Below, piece by piece: positions 23,693 through 33,545 of a DNA stretch of 64,000 bases. The notes under the pieces were generated by a model, which saw only the letters and a program-made list of their open reading frames with translations, ran no database searches and was not told the DNA's origin. Within the stretch, counting starts at the first letter, position 1; every line of letters begins with the position of its first letter. This DNA is from Pseudotabrizicola formosa. Lineage in GTDB: Bacteria; Pseudomonadota; Alphaproteobacteria; Rhodobacterales; Rhodobacteraceae. A program made the position numbers and the translations under genes. Location: positions 1-64,000 of the forward strand of contig NZ_PJOM01000003.1 in the NCBI RefSeq assembly GCF_002900965.1, in the 5' to 3' direction.

Positions 23693-24589
23693 TCAGCGGC
23701 GCACCATCAGAACGTCCAGTCCCAGTCCTTCGTCACGATGACGTCCACCGGCCGCGGCGGCAAAGAAGGCAGCAACGGCACCGATCAGCAGGGTGGCGGC
23801 GGCGATAAAGCCAAAGACCACTCCGGTCACCCGGGCTGCTTCGACGGCGGCAACAGCCTCGTCACGTGCCGCGGCGATCTCTGAATTGACCTCATCAACC
23901 CGCGCGCGCGCTGCGGCTTCATCCAGATCGCTGTTGGCTGCGACAATCTGCGCAAGATAGGCGCTGTCACGTTCTGCCATGTCTCCGGCCACTGCGCTTT
24001 GCGCCAGGATAGCGGCAACCTCCCGCTGAACCGCGGGGTCAGTGGAGGCGGGTCCGGTCGCTTGCGAGGGGGTGTCCGCCGCCGCCGTGCCACGCAGCAT
24101 CAGATCTGCAAAGTAATCCGATGAGGCGGCCTCACCGGCCACTTCCACCGCCGTCGAGGTTGCCGCAGCACCAGCATTGAGCAATCCGCCAACGCCGAAC
24201 GTGGCCAGAATGGTGCCGATCAGCGCGCCTGTGGCCCAGACCAGCAGCCCGTGCACACCGTCACGCGTTTCGACTTCGGATGCGGTCGCGTCACCTGCCT
24301 TGCGGCGCATGCGGCCCGCAATATAGCCGCCCGCTCCGAATCCTGTCACCATGACCCAGGCAAACCAGATGCCAGCCGCGATGGCCACCCAGGCGGCTGA
24401 AACGCCCTCCCCTCTGTAGGGAGAGGTCAGTGAAAGTCCGAGTCCGGTTCCAAAGGTGATCAGCAAAAGCGAAAGTGCCAGGGCAAAAATCCCCCCGGCA
24501 AGAATGGCGGCCCAGTCCACGTAAGACCCTTCTGCGGGCACCGGCGTGGTGCTGACAGGCTGACGGGGGGGCACTGTATCTGACATCAT
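23693..24589 (-). CDS. Multi-pass membrane protein of unknown function
   Basis: 298 residues. Two or three hydrophobic segments lie in the N-terminal half (WAAILAGGIFALALSLLLITFG, AWVAIAAGIWFAWVMVTGFGAGGYIAG, LLVWATGALIGTILATFGVGGLL). A long acidic helical stretch follows (about 165-250, with DLDEAAARARVDEVNSEIAA), then a last membrane helix (VVFGFIAAATLLIGAVAAFFA). GAGGYIAGR resembles glycine-zipper packing. ATG 24589 has AAGGAA 8 bases upstream. It is flanked in the same direction by two micropeptide genes, 30 bases upstream and 43 bases downstream. I do not recognise a named family. The small proteins may associate with it. Confidence 0.8.
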   Translation of the reverse strand: MMSDTVPPRQPVSTTPVPAEGSYVDWAAILAGGIFALALSLLLITFGTGLGLSLTSPYRGEGVSAAWVAIAAGIWFAWVMVTGFGAGGYIAGRMRRKAGDATASEVETRDGVHGLLVWATGALIGTILATFGVGGLLNAGAAATSTAVEVAGEAASSDYFADLMLRGTAAADTPSQATGPASTDPAVQREVAAILAQSAVAGDMAERDSAYLAQIVAANSDLDEAAARARVDEVNSEIAAARDEAVAAVEAARVTGVVFGFIAAATLLIGAVAAFFAAAAGGRHRDEGLGLDVLMVRR

Positions 24590-24619
24590 GTCTGGTTTCC
24601 TTGTATTGAGGCGCGCAAA

Positions 24620-24694
24620 TCAGCGCAGGCCGACAAAGCTGAGCAGGGCGAGCACGATCACAACTGCGCCGACGATGTAGATGATCTGATTCAT
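24620..24694 (-). CDS. 24-aa hydrophobic micropeptide (paralogue of 7454-7528)
   Basis: ATG (complement of 24692-24694) to TGA (complement of 24620-24622) encodes 24 residues beginning MNQIIYIVGAVVIVLA and ending FVGLR. AAGGAA lies about 8 bases upstream. It matches the peptide at 7454-7528 in length, in its start (MNxIIYIVG), in the central V/L run and in its end (LSF-GLR), so one small family is present twice, 17 kb apart. It is the first gene before the 298-aa membrane protein. No EcfG promoter match was found in front of it, unlike its paralogue. Confidence 0.72.
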   Translation of the reverse strand: MNQIIYIVGAVVIVLALLSFVGLR

Positions 24695-25202
24695 GGGGTA
24701 TTTCCTTCGATTGGGGGGAACGATGCCGTGCCAGGGGATGCGCTGGCGTGCCATCGGCAAGGCGGATCACGCAGCACAGGCGCGCGGCCTGCGTGCAGCG
24801 TGAAGACTTGAGAAAATCCGGAAAGCTGGACTGTCCGGGGTAAGAACGGGTCGGTACGGTCAGGGGGCTTGCGCACCGCCCGGTTCCGGTCTCGTCGCGG
24901 CTTTCCGGATTTTCGCAACACTCGTTAGTTTGACAGATCGTACCTCCTTTTGCCTGTATGAGCGGGGCTTGTGCAGCCTCGGAAACTACGCAGTCACAGG
25001 ACATAGCAGCGACAACGCCCGGTGATCCCTTCCCAACCCTGCGCCATGTCGTCTTGGGGTGGGATGAAACTTCCCATGCTCCCTCCATGCTTGATGACGT
25101 GCAGCTGCCTGCGGCTGGTGAGGCCGCGCGGACGTTGGTCGAAGGTTGGTCTTCACGTTCGTCGTGGAAGGGCGGCGTCTTCCGGTCAAAGCCGCCCTCC
25201 CG
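24695..25202. other. About 500-base intergenic region, no supported gene
   Basis: No frame on either strand combines a start, a ribosome-binding site and coding bias. A perfect AGGAGGT motif occurs on the minus strand near 24943-24953 but no start codon follows at a usable distance. The right end has a hairpin after the coiled-coil gene. The promoter of the micropeptide operon must be here but I could not identify it. Confidence 0.45.
25170..25197 (-). terminator. Hairpin after the coiled-coil gene
   Basis: GGGCGGC (25170-25176) and GCCGCCC (25191-25197) form a 7-bp stem with a 14-base loop, 5 bases after the stop on the minus strand. No long T-run follows. Confidence 0.4.
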
Positions 25203-26699
25203 TCAGGGACTTGTCTGAGCCGCAGAAAAGCTCCGTCCGGCCAGAATTTCGCAGCCGGCTTGGTCAGCGGCAACATCAAAGCCGCCAGCCTCAGCCATGG
25301 TAAAATCGCAGTCGATCGGCGGGGCAGCCGTCCCAGCGGACTCTGCCGAAGGTTCAAGCCGCAAGGTTTCGCCGTTTACCGAGTAAGCGCCGGACAGCGA
25401 CTGATCGCCATCCGTCATCTGAAAGCCTCCCGCATCGGTCAGCACCAGGCTCATGCCATCGGAGGTATATTCGCCGGACTGCAGGGTCGGGTCAGCCTCT
25501 GCCGCACCATCCTCTGGGGCTGTGCTGTCGGACGGCGAATTCTGATCTGGCTCGCTGCCCTGAGTTTCGGCAGTCACCGCGTCATCCTGTGGCTCTGCGG
25601 CTTCACCTTCCACACCAGCTTCGGCTTCCCCCGAGCCATCGGTCTGCGCTGCGGCACCGTCTTCAGGCTCAGAGGGGCTGGCGGTCTGGGGCGTGTCGGT
25701 CACCGGGTCTTGTGCCGAAGCGGCATCGTCGGGCTGCTCTGTCTCGGTCCCCGCTCCACCATCAGGCGCGTCGCCGTCCGCCTGGCCAGCCGCACGCTCG
25801 AAACTGTCAGAGCCGCGCGTGATCAGCGTGTTCTGTTGCGCCATAAGGGCTTCCACCTGCTGCTCGATCCGCAACAGATCTTGCGAGCGGATTGCAACAT
25901 CATCCGTCAGACTGCTCAGCACCGCCTGCCTGTCTTCACGCTGGGCCTGAAGGCCTGTCACATCCTCGGTCAGGGTGGCCTGCAAGGCAGTCAGGCGGGC
26001 GACTTCATCGGTAAGGCTGCGCGACTGGTCCTCCAGCCGGAGCGCCTCTTGCCGCAACTGCGCGGTTGTTTCCTCCGTCGCGGCGGCGTCCTGAAGCACG
26101 GTTTGCAGCCGGGTTTCGGCTTCGGCCGCTGTCTCGCTCAGCGTGGCGGACTCAGTTGCAAGATCAGACAACACCTGGCGCACCTCGGCCTCGCGCGCGC
26201 GGGCGTCTTCCAGCCGTGATCCGACCAGTGCCATCTCCTCGGTCTGCGCCGCGACCTGCGCTTCCAGATCGGCGCGGCGCTGCTCATAGCCCGCAAGCTC
26301 GTCTCGCAGCGGTTGAACCTGGGCCTCCAGATCGTCCAGCGCGCTTTGGCCGGCCTCCTGCGCCTGGGTCAAGGTGGTGAGGGCCGCCTGCGCCTCATCG
26401 CGCTGCAGGGTCAACTGGTCCAGTTCGGACTGTACGGCTGCCAATTGGGCGGTCCGGTCCTCCACTTCGGGGGACAGTTGCGCAATGGAAGCGTTCAACT
26501 CTGACAATGTGCCCGACGCGGCGCGTTGGGCTTCAAGGTCTTGCTGAAGTGTGGTGCGATCTGCAAGAGCCGCTTCCAGCTGGTCTGCGGCGTCGCGCTG
26601 CTGAGAGTAGAAATAGATGGTGCCGATCCAGCCGATCACAGCGGCAATCGCAATGACGCTGGTTGTCCTGTTCAATCCGCTTTTGGTGTCATCGGCCAT
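25203..26699 (-). CDS. Membrane-anchored coiled-coil protein with acidic linker
   Basis: About 498 residues. An N-terminal anchor (SVIAIAAVIGWIGTIYFYS, about 14-32) is followed by a long coiled coil (about 35-285, rich in Gln, Glu, Leu and Ala heptads). Next comes an acidic Glu/Asp/Ala/Pro/Thr-rich linker (about 290-400) and a C-terminal globular segment of about 95 residues with two cysteines (PIDCDFTMAEAGGFDV, AGCEILAG). This suits a periplasmic spacer protein. I do not recognise a family. ATG 26699 is chosen because the anchor follows directly. An exact EcfG-type promoter 110-140 bases upstream places it in the predicted stress regulon. Confidence 0.78.
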   Translation of the reverse strand: MADDTKSGLNRTTSVIAIAAVIGWIGTIYFYSQQRDAADQLEAALADRTTLQQDLEAQRAASGTLSELNASIAQLSPEVEDRTAQLAAVQSELDQLTLQRDEAQAALTTLTQAQEAGQSALDDLEAQVQPLRDELAGYEQRRADLEAQVAAQTEEMALVGSRLEDARAREAEVRQVLSDLATESATLSETAAEAETRLQTVLQDAAATEETTAQLRQEALRLEDQSRSLTDEVARLTALQATLTEDVTGLQAQREDRQAVLSSLTDDVAIRSQDLLRIEQQVEALMAQQNTLITRGSDSFERAAGQADGDAPDGGAGTETEQPDDAASAQDPVTDTPQTASPSEPEDGAAAQTDGSGEAEAGVEGEAAEPQDDAVTAETQGSEPDQNSPSDSTAPEDGAAEADPTLQSGEYTSDGMSLVLTDAGGFQMTDGDQSLSGAYSVNGETLRLEPSAESAGTAAPPIDCDFTMAEAGGFDVAADQAGCEILAGRSFSAAQTSP

Positions 26700-26815
26700 C
26701 GTCGATCTTGCCCCCGTGTGAAAACTCTTTGCTCGCCCGTCCAAGACTGCGCCAGCCGGCGTGATGTCCCGGGTGGCAGGTCTGTCTGGCCCGACGGACT
26801 ATGTTCTAGGGAGGC

Positions 26816-26841
26816 AACGACCAGACCCGCCATCAGGTTCC
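26816..26841 (-). promoter_or_regulatory. EcfG-type promoter of the coiled-coil gene
   Basis: Leftward, GGAAC (complement of 26837-26841), 17 bases, CGTT (complement of 26816-26819): an exact match, about 110 bases from predicted transcription start to ATG 26699. Confidence 0.68.
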
Positions 26842-26912
26842 CGGTCTATTGAGATCAGCTGCACGCGCCGCGACCGGGCCGCACCAGCCAGCCCGTCTGC
26901 GGGGGGCGGAGA

Positions 26913-27797
26913 TCAGGGCGTGATTTCTTCGATATCAACGCTGTGGCTGCCCGATTGGTGCCCGTCCAGCCTCAGCCGTCCGGTGACAGGGGCCACATCG
27001 TCGTAATCGCGGCCAAAGCCCACGTCGATATGGTCGGTGCGGACAAAACAGGCATTGGTGGGGTCGTAATCGACCCAGCCCATTTCCTCACCTGTCCAGG
27101 CGCGGACCCAGGCATGCATGGCGTCAGCCCCGATCAGCCGGGGCCGGCCCGGTGGGGGCAGGGTGCGCAGATAGCCGGCGACATAGGCGGCAGGAATGCC
27201 CAGCCTGCGCAAGGCCCCGATCATGATCTGCGCAAAATCCTGACACACCCCCCGACCTTGGACAAACGCATCCTCGGGCGTGGTGTTGACGCTGGTTGCC
27301 TTGGAATCAAAGGTCATATGCTCGTGCAAGGCCAGGCCCAGCGTTTCCACCATGTCCCGGACCGTGCATTGATCGCAGCGCAAATCCTGCGCAAAGGCAC
27401 CAATCCGGGGGGTGGCCGCAATGCGGCGGGATGGCAGGGTGAAGTGATGCGGTGCGCGCGGCCCCACCGTGCGATGGGCCGCCAACTCTGCCGCAAGCCC
27501 TCGCAAGCGGGGCGACAGATCCAGCAAGGCGTCATCCGCGATGCGTTCGACCACCGAATGCATGGTCAGCGCCAGACGGGTCAGGCCGGGCGGCATGGCG
27601 GCCTCGATCACGCTGGTGCCGAAGAAATCCCGGAATTCGCCGCGCTCGCCCACATCGGGTTGAAAGGCGTAGCCCGCCTCGCGCAGCCGTTGCCGGCCCG
27701 GAATATCGGCGGGCAGGATACGGAACAGTTGCCGCCCGGCCCCGGTTGGGCGCGCGAAATCATAGTGTATGGTTTGGCGCACGGCATAGAGCGTCAC
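26913..27797 (-). CDS. Transglutaminase-like protein (bacterial N-terminal beta plus Cys protease-like domain)
   Basis: 294 residues. An N-terminal beta-region (YAVRQTIHYDFARPTGAGRQLFRILP) is followed by the transglutaminase-like core with the catalytic triad candidates Cys in GRGVCQDFAQIM, His in GADAMHAWVRAW and Asp in WVDYDPTNAC. Such bacterial proteins are thought to be peptidases or amide-bond-forming enzymes rather than classical cross-linkers. GTG 27797 overlaps the stop of the upstream ATP-grasp/alpha-E gene (GTGA), so translation is coupled. It is the last gene of a three-gene operon whose members recur together in many bacteria. Confidence 0.88.
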   Translation of the reverse strand: MTLYAVRQTIHYDFARPTGAGRQLFRILPADIPGRQRLREAGYAFQPDVGERGEFRDFFGTSVIEAAMPPGLTRLALTMHSVVERIADDALLDLSPRLRGLAAELAAHRTVGPRAPHHFTLPSRRIAATPRIGAFAQDLRCDQCTVRDMVETLGLALHEHMTFDSKATSVNTTPEDAFVQGRGVCQDFAQIMIGALRRLGIPAAYVAGYLRTLPPPGRPRLIGADAMHAWVRAWTGEEMGWVDYDPTNACFVRTDHIDVGFGRDYDDVAPVTGRLRLDGHQSGSHSVDIEEITP

Positions 27798-30205
27798 CGC
27801 AAATAAGCCTCGGTGAGAAGATCGGAAATTCCGGCGATCTTGCCACGCATGTCCTGCAGGGCAGCGGTTGTGAGCGTGTCCGGCGTGGCGGTGGCAATAT
27901 CGACCTGACAGCGCAACATGGCGCGGCCCAGGGGTGAAAGTTGCCCGTGCGTCGCCGCTCCGGGCAGGGTCTGCACCTGTTCGTTCAGCCCGTCAAACAA
28001 ATGGCGCAGCGAGCGCGGATTCATCGGGTCAAGCGCCAGAAGTTCGATCACGGACTCGCGCGACGACGCCACGCTGAAGCGGCGGCGGTGTGTCAGAACA
28101 GAGTCGCCCAGTTCGATACACAGATCAAGGCCGCCCGCCGCCGACTTGGCATCGGCAAAGGCAGCAAGCGCGCCGGTTATCGAGGAAGACCGCTCCAACT
28201 GCCGCCCGATCGACAGAAAGCGCCACCCGAAAAAGCGGTACATGTTTTCATGCACCAGACCGGAAAACCCCGCAAGCTTGCGCAGCAGCGCCGACAAAGC
28301 GCGGGCCGCATCATCGCCCGGGGTCACGTTGCCCGCCATACGACGCGCGGTCTTGTCCAGATCGTTCAGGGCGGACCAGCCATCCGGGGAAAAGCGGTCG
28401 CGGACCTGTCCGGCGGTGGCCACGGCGGCCCGCAGGGTATCCAGCAGGCCGGGCGGCAGGCCAGCCGTTCCGTCGACATCATAGCCCTTGAGCACCGCAT
28501 CCATCTGCTTTTGCAGCGGCAGAGCCGCGCGTCCGCCTTCGGCTAGCCGGATGTGGCGGGCGCGCAACAGCCGGATGATGCCCTCGGTCCGTTCGACATA
28601 GCGGCCCAGCCAATACAGGTTGTCCGCCGCCCGCGTTGGCAGGGCACCGGGCACCGAGCGGCGGTCTGGCGCATCGGCTGCGGCCACCATGGTGACAGCG
28701 GGCACCTCATCCTTGCTGACGATCCAGACATCTGCTGCACTGCCCCCGCGCTGCATCGCAAGCGCGGTCGGGTCGGTCGAAGCACCGATCCGGGCAAAGC
28801 CGCCCTGCATCACCTGCCAGCCGGTGGGCGTGCGGGCCAGAAACACCCGCAAGCTCATCGGGCGGGGGACGATCCTGCCGTCGATCAGCGCGGGCGTGGT
28901 CGACAGGGTAACCGCCTCTTGCGCCACCAGATCCGGCCCTTCCTGCGCCAACCGCTGCGCCAGCTCTTCCGGGGTCAGGGTCGCCGCTGGCGTGCTTTCG
29001 CCCTGCCGGTCGAAGGGCAGGCCGGTCCCAAGCGCCGCTGACAGCACCAGACGCGCGCGCGCGGCCATAACCTGTGCCTGTTCGGCACGGCCGCCGCACC
29101 ACCAGGTCGCGATATTGGGCATGGCCAGCTTGGTGCCGGTCAGATGCAGGGAGAGCTTGGGCAAAAAGGCCATCAAGGCCCGGGTCTCCAAGATGCCGGA
29201 CCCCAGCGAGTTTACCATGGTCAGCCCGCCCTGTCGCAACACCGCCACCATCCCGGGCGTGCCGATGCGCGAGGCGGGGTCAAGCTCCAGCGGGTCGGCA
29301 TAGCTGCCGTCCAGCCGCCGCCACAGCACATCCAGCGGCCGCAGCCCCGATACGGTGCGCACCATCAACCGGCCATCGGCCACGGTCAGGTCTTCGCCCT
29401 GCACCAGCGACACGCCCATATAGCGCGCGATCCATGCCTGCTCGAAATAGGTCTCGTTCAGCGGGCCGGGGGTCATGATGGCAACCCGACCGTCGCGCGC
29501 GCTGCGCAGGCCCAGCAGCGCATCACGAAACTCGCGGAAAAACGCAGCCAGCCGATGGATGTTCTGGCCGGCAAACACGTCGGTATAGGCGCGCGAGGTG
29601 GCCACCCGGTTTTCCAGCGCATAGCCCGCGCCCGAAGGCGCCTGCGTGCGGTCGGCCAGCACCCACCAGCGCCCATCCGGGCCGCGCCCGATTTCAAACG
29701 CCACAAAATGCAAAAAGTGCCCCGAAGCCGGACGCACACCCACAAGGGGCCGCAGCCATTCCGGATTGCCCGCAACCAGGGCCGCGGGCAGGTGGCCCTC
29801 GGCCACCAACCGGTTGTCTCCATACAGATCCGCCATGACGGCTTCCAGCAGGTCGGCGCGCTGGATCAGCGCCGGGGTCAGCTCGGCCCAGTCGGCCTCG
29901 TCGATCACAACGGGAATATGGCTCAGTGGCCAGGGTCGCTCGACCGACTGGCCTGACCCGTATTGCCGGTAAAACACGCCGGAATCGCGCAGATATTGAT
30001 CGGCCCGGCCGGTGGCGCGGGTCAGCCCCTCATCTGTCAGGCTTTGCAGATGGTCGATCAGCGGCTGCCACAATGGCCGCAGCGTGCCGTCTGCCTTCAC
30101 CAGCTCATCCGGCACGCCGGGCAAGGGGCGATAGGCCGACAGGCCGCGGTCCCGCATCTTGCCGGTGCCTGTCGGTTTCACCTTGTCCGTTCCTGCGCTG
30201 TCCAT
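27794..30205 (-). CDS. Circularly permuted ATP-grasp protein fused to alpha-E domain
   Basis: 803 residues. The N-terminal two thirds (to about 480) are the circularly permuted ATP-grasp type 2 domain, with TPGPLNETYFEQAWIARYMG, RRLDGSYADPLELD and GSGILETRALMAFLPKL. The C-terminal third (about 500-800) is an all-helical alpha-E domain (ADNLYWLGRYVERTEGIIRLLRARH). These two are separate genes in many genomes and fused here. The family is predicted to ligate or modify a peptide using ATP, but the substrate is unknown. ATG 30205 has no strong ribosome-binding site. ATG 30157 is possible. It starts 7 bases after the DUF2126 gene stop. Confidence 0.88.
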   Translation of the reverse strand: MDSAGTDKVKPTGTGKMRDRGLSAYRPLPGVPDELVKADGTLRPLWQPLIDHLQSLTDEGLTRATGRADQYLRDSGVFYRQYGSGQSVERPWPLSHIPVVIDEADWAELTPALIQRADLLEAVMADLYGDNRLVAEGHLPAALVAGNPEWLRPLVGVRPASGHFLHFVAFEIGRGPDGRWWVLADRTQAPSGAGYALENRVATSRAYTDVFAGQNIHRLAAFFREFRDALLGLRSARDGRVAIMTPGPLNETYFEQAWIARYMGVSLVQGEDLTVADGRLMVRTVSGLRPLDVLWRRLDGSYADPLELDPASRIGTPGMVAVLRQGGLTMVNSLGSGILETRALMAFLPKLSLHLTGTKLAMPNIATWWCGGRAEQAQVMAARARLVLSAALGTGLPFDRQGESTPAATLTPEELAQRLAQEGPDLVAQEAVTLSTTPALIDGRIVPRPMSLRVFLARTPTGWQVMQGGFARIGASTDPTALAMQRGGSAADVWIVSKDEVPAVTMVAAADAPDRRSVPGALPTRAADNLYWLGRYVERTEGIIRLLRARHIRLAEGGRAALPLQKQMDAVLKGYDVDGTAGLPPGLLDTLRAAVATAGQVRDRFSPDGWSALNDLDKTARRMAGNVTPGDDAARALSALLRKLAGFSGLVHENMYRFFGWRFLSIGRQLERSSSITGALAAFADAKSAAGGLDLCIELGDSVLTHRRRFSVASSRESVIELLALDPMNPRSLRHLFDGLNEQVQTLPGAATHGQLSPLGRAMLRCQVDIATATPDTLTTAALQDMRGKIAGISDLLTEAYLR

Positions 30206-30212
30206 CGGGGGA

Positions 30213-33200
30213 CTAGAGACCCATGGGCCGCCTCAGGTCAAGCGTCAGCGGGAATTCCCGGTGCGGGCGTTCGGCCACCGGGCGCGGATGATGGCCCGGG
30301 CGGTGGCCGCTTGCTTCAAACCGTGCCAGGCGGCGTGCTTCTGCCTCGTTTCCGTTCACCGGGAAGGTGTCATAGTTGCGCCCGCCCGGATGGGCGACGT
30401 GATAGACACAGCCGCCCAAGGGCCGCCCGGACCAGGTGTCATGGATGTCAAAGGTCAGCGGCGCATCCACCGGCAGCACCGGATGCATGGCGGATGAGGG
30501 CTGCCAAGCCTTGTAGCGCAGACCTGCCACAGCCTCGCCCGCGCCCACATCGGTCAGCGGCATCATGCGGCCATTGCACAGCACGCGGTAGCGCGACGGG
30601 TCGGGCGCGGTCAGCTTGACCTGCAACCGCTCGGTCGAGCTGTCGGTATAGCGCACCGTGCCGCCGATGGCACCGGTTTCGCCCAAGACATGCCACGGCT
30701 CCAGCGCCTGACGCAGTTCCAGATGCACGCCCTCATATTCCACCTCGCCGCAGAACGGAAAGCGGAACTCGGCCTGCGCCTTGAACCAGTCTTCACTCAG
30801 CGCAAAGCCGTGTTGCGCCAGATCTGCCAGTACGTCGCGGAAATCCTGCCAGACATGGTGCGGCAGCATGAAGCGGTCGTGGAGCGCGGTGCCCCAGCGG
30901 GTCATCTCGCCCTGCGCCGGGCTGGCCCAGAACCGGGCGATCAGCGCGCGGATCAGCAGTTGTTGCGACAGGCTCATGCGCGGATCGGGCGGCATCTCAA
31001 AGCCGCGGAACTCGACCAGACCCAGCCGCCCGGTCGGGCCATCGGGGGAAAACAGCTTGTCGATGCAGATCTCGGCCCGGTGCGTGTTGCCGGTGACATC
31101 GGTCAGCATGTTGCGCAGCAGACGGTCCACCAGCCAGGGCATCGGGGCCGGTCCCTGCCCGGGGGCGGGGATCTGCGACAAAGCGATTTCCATTTCATAC
31201 AGCGCGTCATGCCGCGCCTCGTCCATGCGCGGGGCCTGTGACGTTGGCCCGATGAACAGGCCCGAGAACAGGTAAGACAGTGACGGGTGCCGGTTCCAGT
31301 GCAGGATCAGGCTGCGCAACAGGTCCGGGCGGCGCAGGAAGGGGCTGTCGTTCGGCGTGGCACCGCCAACAACCACATGGTTGCCGCCTCCCGTTCCGGC
31401 ATGCTTGCCGTCGATCATGAACTTGTCGGCCCCAAGGCGGCACTGGCGTGCCTCCTCATACACCGCGGATGTGATATCCACGCAGTCCTGCCAGTTATGG
31501 GCCGGATGCACGTTCACCTCGATCACCCCCGGGTCGGGGGCAACGCGGATCACGTTCAGGCGGGGGTCATGCGGCGGGGCGTAGCCTTCGATATGGACCT
31601 GAAGGCCCAACTTCTTGGCCGCCTGTTCTGCCGCGCGCACCAGATCAAGGTAATCCTCGACCGACACAACTGGCGGCATGAACACGCACAGCCGCCCGTC
31701 GCGCGGTTCCACCGACAGGGCCGTGCGGATGTGGCCGTCCAGCTCCGTCTCGCCGCTGCCCTGTTCGACCTGTGCCCCCTGCGCCGAGGCGGCTGTAAAG
31801 CTCGCCGAGGTCTGGGGCCGCTGTTCGGTCACATCCGGGCTGTTGGGCACCGGCAGGGGCGCGCGCTCCACCGTGGGGTCAACCGGATTGATATAGGGAT
31901 ATTGCGACGGCGGCAGCCAGGGCAGGCTTTCCAGCGGCAGGCGGTAACCCACCGGGCTGTCGCCTGGAACCAGGAACATATGGCCGCGCCGCAGCTTCCA
32001 GCGTTCTGTCCTCCAGCGGCGGCCCGAGGCCCGGGTTTGCCAGCTCTGCACCGGCAGCACAAAGCCGGACGGATTGGTGAGGCCCCGGTTGAAGACGGTC
32101 GCCAGACGATGCCGTTCTTCGGGGTCTTTCAGCTTGGAATTGGCAGGCGTCACATTGTCCGGCAGGTTCGCCTCTTTCACCAGCCATTGCGCCGGATCTT
32201 CATAGGCGGGAAGGATGCAATCGGCGTCCAGCGCAAGATCATCGGCGATCTGGGCCAGCAGGCGCTGCGCATCATCGGTGGTCACCCCGGTCTGCGCGCC
32301 TTCCTGGGCAATCAGCGCCGGATCTGACCAGATCGGCTGGCCATCGGTGCGCCAGTAGAGCGAGAAGGTCCAGCGCGGCAGCGTTTCCCCCGGATACCAT
32401 TTGCCCTGCCCGTAATGCAGGAAACCGCCCGGTGCGAAACGGTCGCGCAACCGGCGGATCAGCTGATCGGCCAGCACTCGTTTGGTGGGTCCGACGGCGG
32501 CGGTATTCCACTCTTCCGCCTCGAAATCATCGATGGACACAAACGTCGGCTCGCCGCCCATGGTCAGCCGCACATCGCCCGCCTCCAGCGCCGCATCCAC
32601 CTTTTGCCCCAATGCGTTCAGCTGGTCCCAAGCGTCATCGCTGAAGGGTTTGGTGATGCGCGGATGTTCGGCCACGCGGGCCACGGTCATGTCAAAGGCG
32701 AAATCGACCTCGGCAAAACTTGCCATGCCCGAAATCGGGGCGGCATTGCGATAATGCGGAGTGGCGGCCAGCGGAATGTGGCTTTCCCCGGCCAAGAGAC
32801 CGCTGGTCGGGTCAAGCCCGACCCAGCCCGCCCCCGGCAGATACACCTCGCACCAGGCATGCAGATCGGTGAAGTCCACCTCGGTGCCCGAAGGCCCGTC
32901 CAGCGCCTTCAGATCCGGCTTCAGCTGGATCAGATAGCCCGACACAAACCGCGCCGCAAAACCGAAGTGGCGCAGTGCCTGCACCAGAAGCCAGCTCGAA
33001 TCGCGGCATGATCCGCTTTGCACACCCAGCGTTTCTTCGGGCGTCTGCACGCCCGGTTCCATGCGAATGGTATAGCGCAAGGTGTTCGCCACCATGGCAT
33101 TCAGATTGACCACGAAATCGACGCTGCGAATCCGGTCTTTCGGCACCGTGTCCAGAAACGCCTGCAGCAACGGGCCGGCGGCATCCTTGCGGCGGTAGAT

Positions 33201-33545
33201 CTCCAGATCGTCGGTCAGATCGACCGGATAGTCGAAGGGCCATGTTTCCGCCGCCTCTTCGACAAAGAAGTCGAACGGATTGTAGATCGCCATATCGGCG
33301 ACCAGATCCACCTCGATCTTGAACTCGCGCACCGGTTCGGGAAACACAAAGCGCGCCAGCCAGTTGCCGAAAGGGTCTTGCTGATGATTTACAAAATGCC
33401 CGCCCGGGCTGACCTTGAGCGAATGCGAAATCACCCGGGTCCGGCTGTGCGGGGCAGGGCGCAGACGAATGACCTGCGGTCCCAGCGTGACGGGACGGTC
33501 ATATTTGTAATGCGTCAGATGGTGGATCGCGGCCTTGATTGACAT
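30213..33545 (-). CDS. Transglutaminase-like/DUF2126 protein
   Basis: 1110 residues. The N-terminal part (about 1-300) is a transglutaminase-like domain with Cys in [15 protein letters not shown], His in [15 protein letters not shown] and Asp in GLDPTSG. The remainder is the large DUF2126 region ([33 protein letters not shown], then [22 protein letters not shown] and WHVLGETG). DUF2126 has features of a glutamine-synthetase-like or amide-ligase fold in published predictions, but no activity is established. It is first in the operon, transcribed leftward from the region shared with the LysR gene. Confidence 0.9.
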   Translation of the reverse strand: MSIKAAIHHLTHYKYDRPVTLGPQVIRLRPAPHSRTRVISHSLKVSPGGHFVNHQQDPFGNWLARFVFPEPVREFKIEVDLVADMAIYNPFDFFVEEAAETWPFDYPVDLTDDLEIYRRKDAAGPLLQAFLDTVPKDRIRSVDFVVNLNAMVANTLRYTIRMEPGVQTPEETLGVQSGSCRDSSWLLVQALRHFGFAARFVSGYLIQLKPDLKALDGPSGTEVDFTDLHAWCEVYLPGAGWVGLDPTSGLLAGESHIPLAATPHYRNAAPISGMASFAEVDFAFDMTVARVAEHPRITKPFSDDAWDQLNALGQKVDAALEAGDVRLTMGGEPTFVSIDDFEAEEWNTAAVGPTKRVLADQLIRRLRDRFAPGGFLHYGQGKWYPGETLPRWTFSLYWRTDGQPIWSDPALIAQEGAQTGVTTDDAQRLLAQIADDLALDADCILPAYEDPAQWLVKEANLPDNVTPANSKLKDPEERHRLATVFNRGLTNPSGFVLPVQSWQTRASGRRWRTERWKLRRGHMFLVPGDSPVGYRLPLESLPWLPPSQYPYINPVDPTVERAPLPVPNSPDVTEQRPQTSASFTAASAQGAQVEQGSGETELDGHIRTALSVEPRDGRLCVFMPPVVSVEDYLDLVRAAEQAAKKLGLQVHIEGYAPPHDPRLNVIRVAPDPGVIEVNVHPAHNWQDCVDITSAVYEEARQCRLGADKFMIDGKHAGTGGGNHVVVGGATPNDSPFLRRPDLLRSLILHWNRHPSLSYLFSGLFIGPTSQAPRMDEARHDALYEMEIALSQIPAPGQGPAPMPWLVDRLLRNMLTDVTGNTHRAEICIDKLFSPDGPTGRLGLVEFRGFEMPPDPRMSLSQQLLIRALIARFWASPAQGEMTRWGTALHDRFMLPHHVWQDFRDVLADLAQHGFALSEDWFKAQAEFRFPFCGEVEYEGVHLELRQALEPWHVLGETGAIGGTVRYTDSSTERLQVKLTAPDPSRYRVLCNGRMMPLTDVGAGEAVAGLRYKAWQPSSAMHPVLPVDAPLTFDIHDTWSGRPLGGCVYHVAHPGGRNYDTFPVNGNEAEARRLARFEASGHRPGHHPRPVAERPHREFPLTLDLRRPMGL

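Noticed and set aside
24958-25218. 86-codon plus-strand frame beginning MSGACAASETTQ
   Set aside because: No ribosome-binding site, no motif, and it overlaps the 3' end of the coiled-coil gene.
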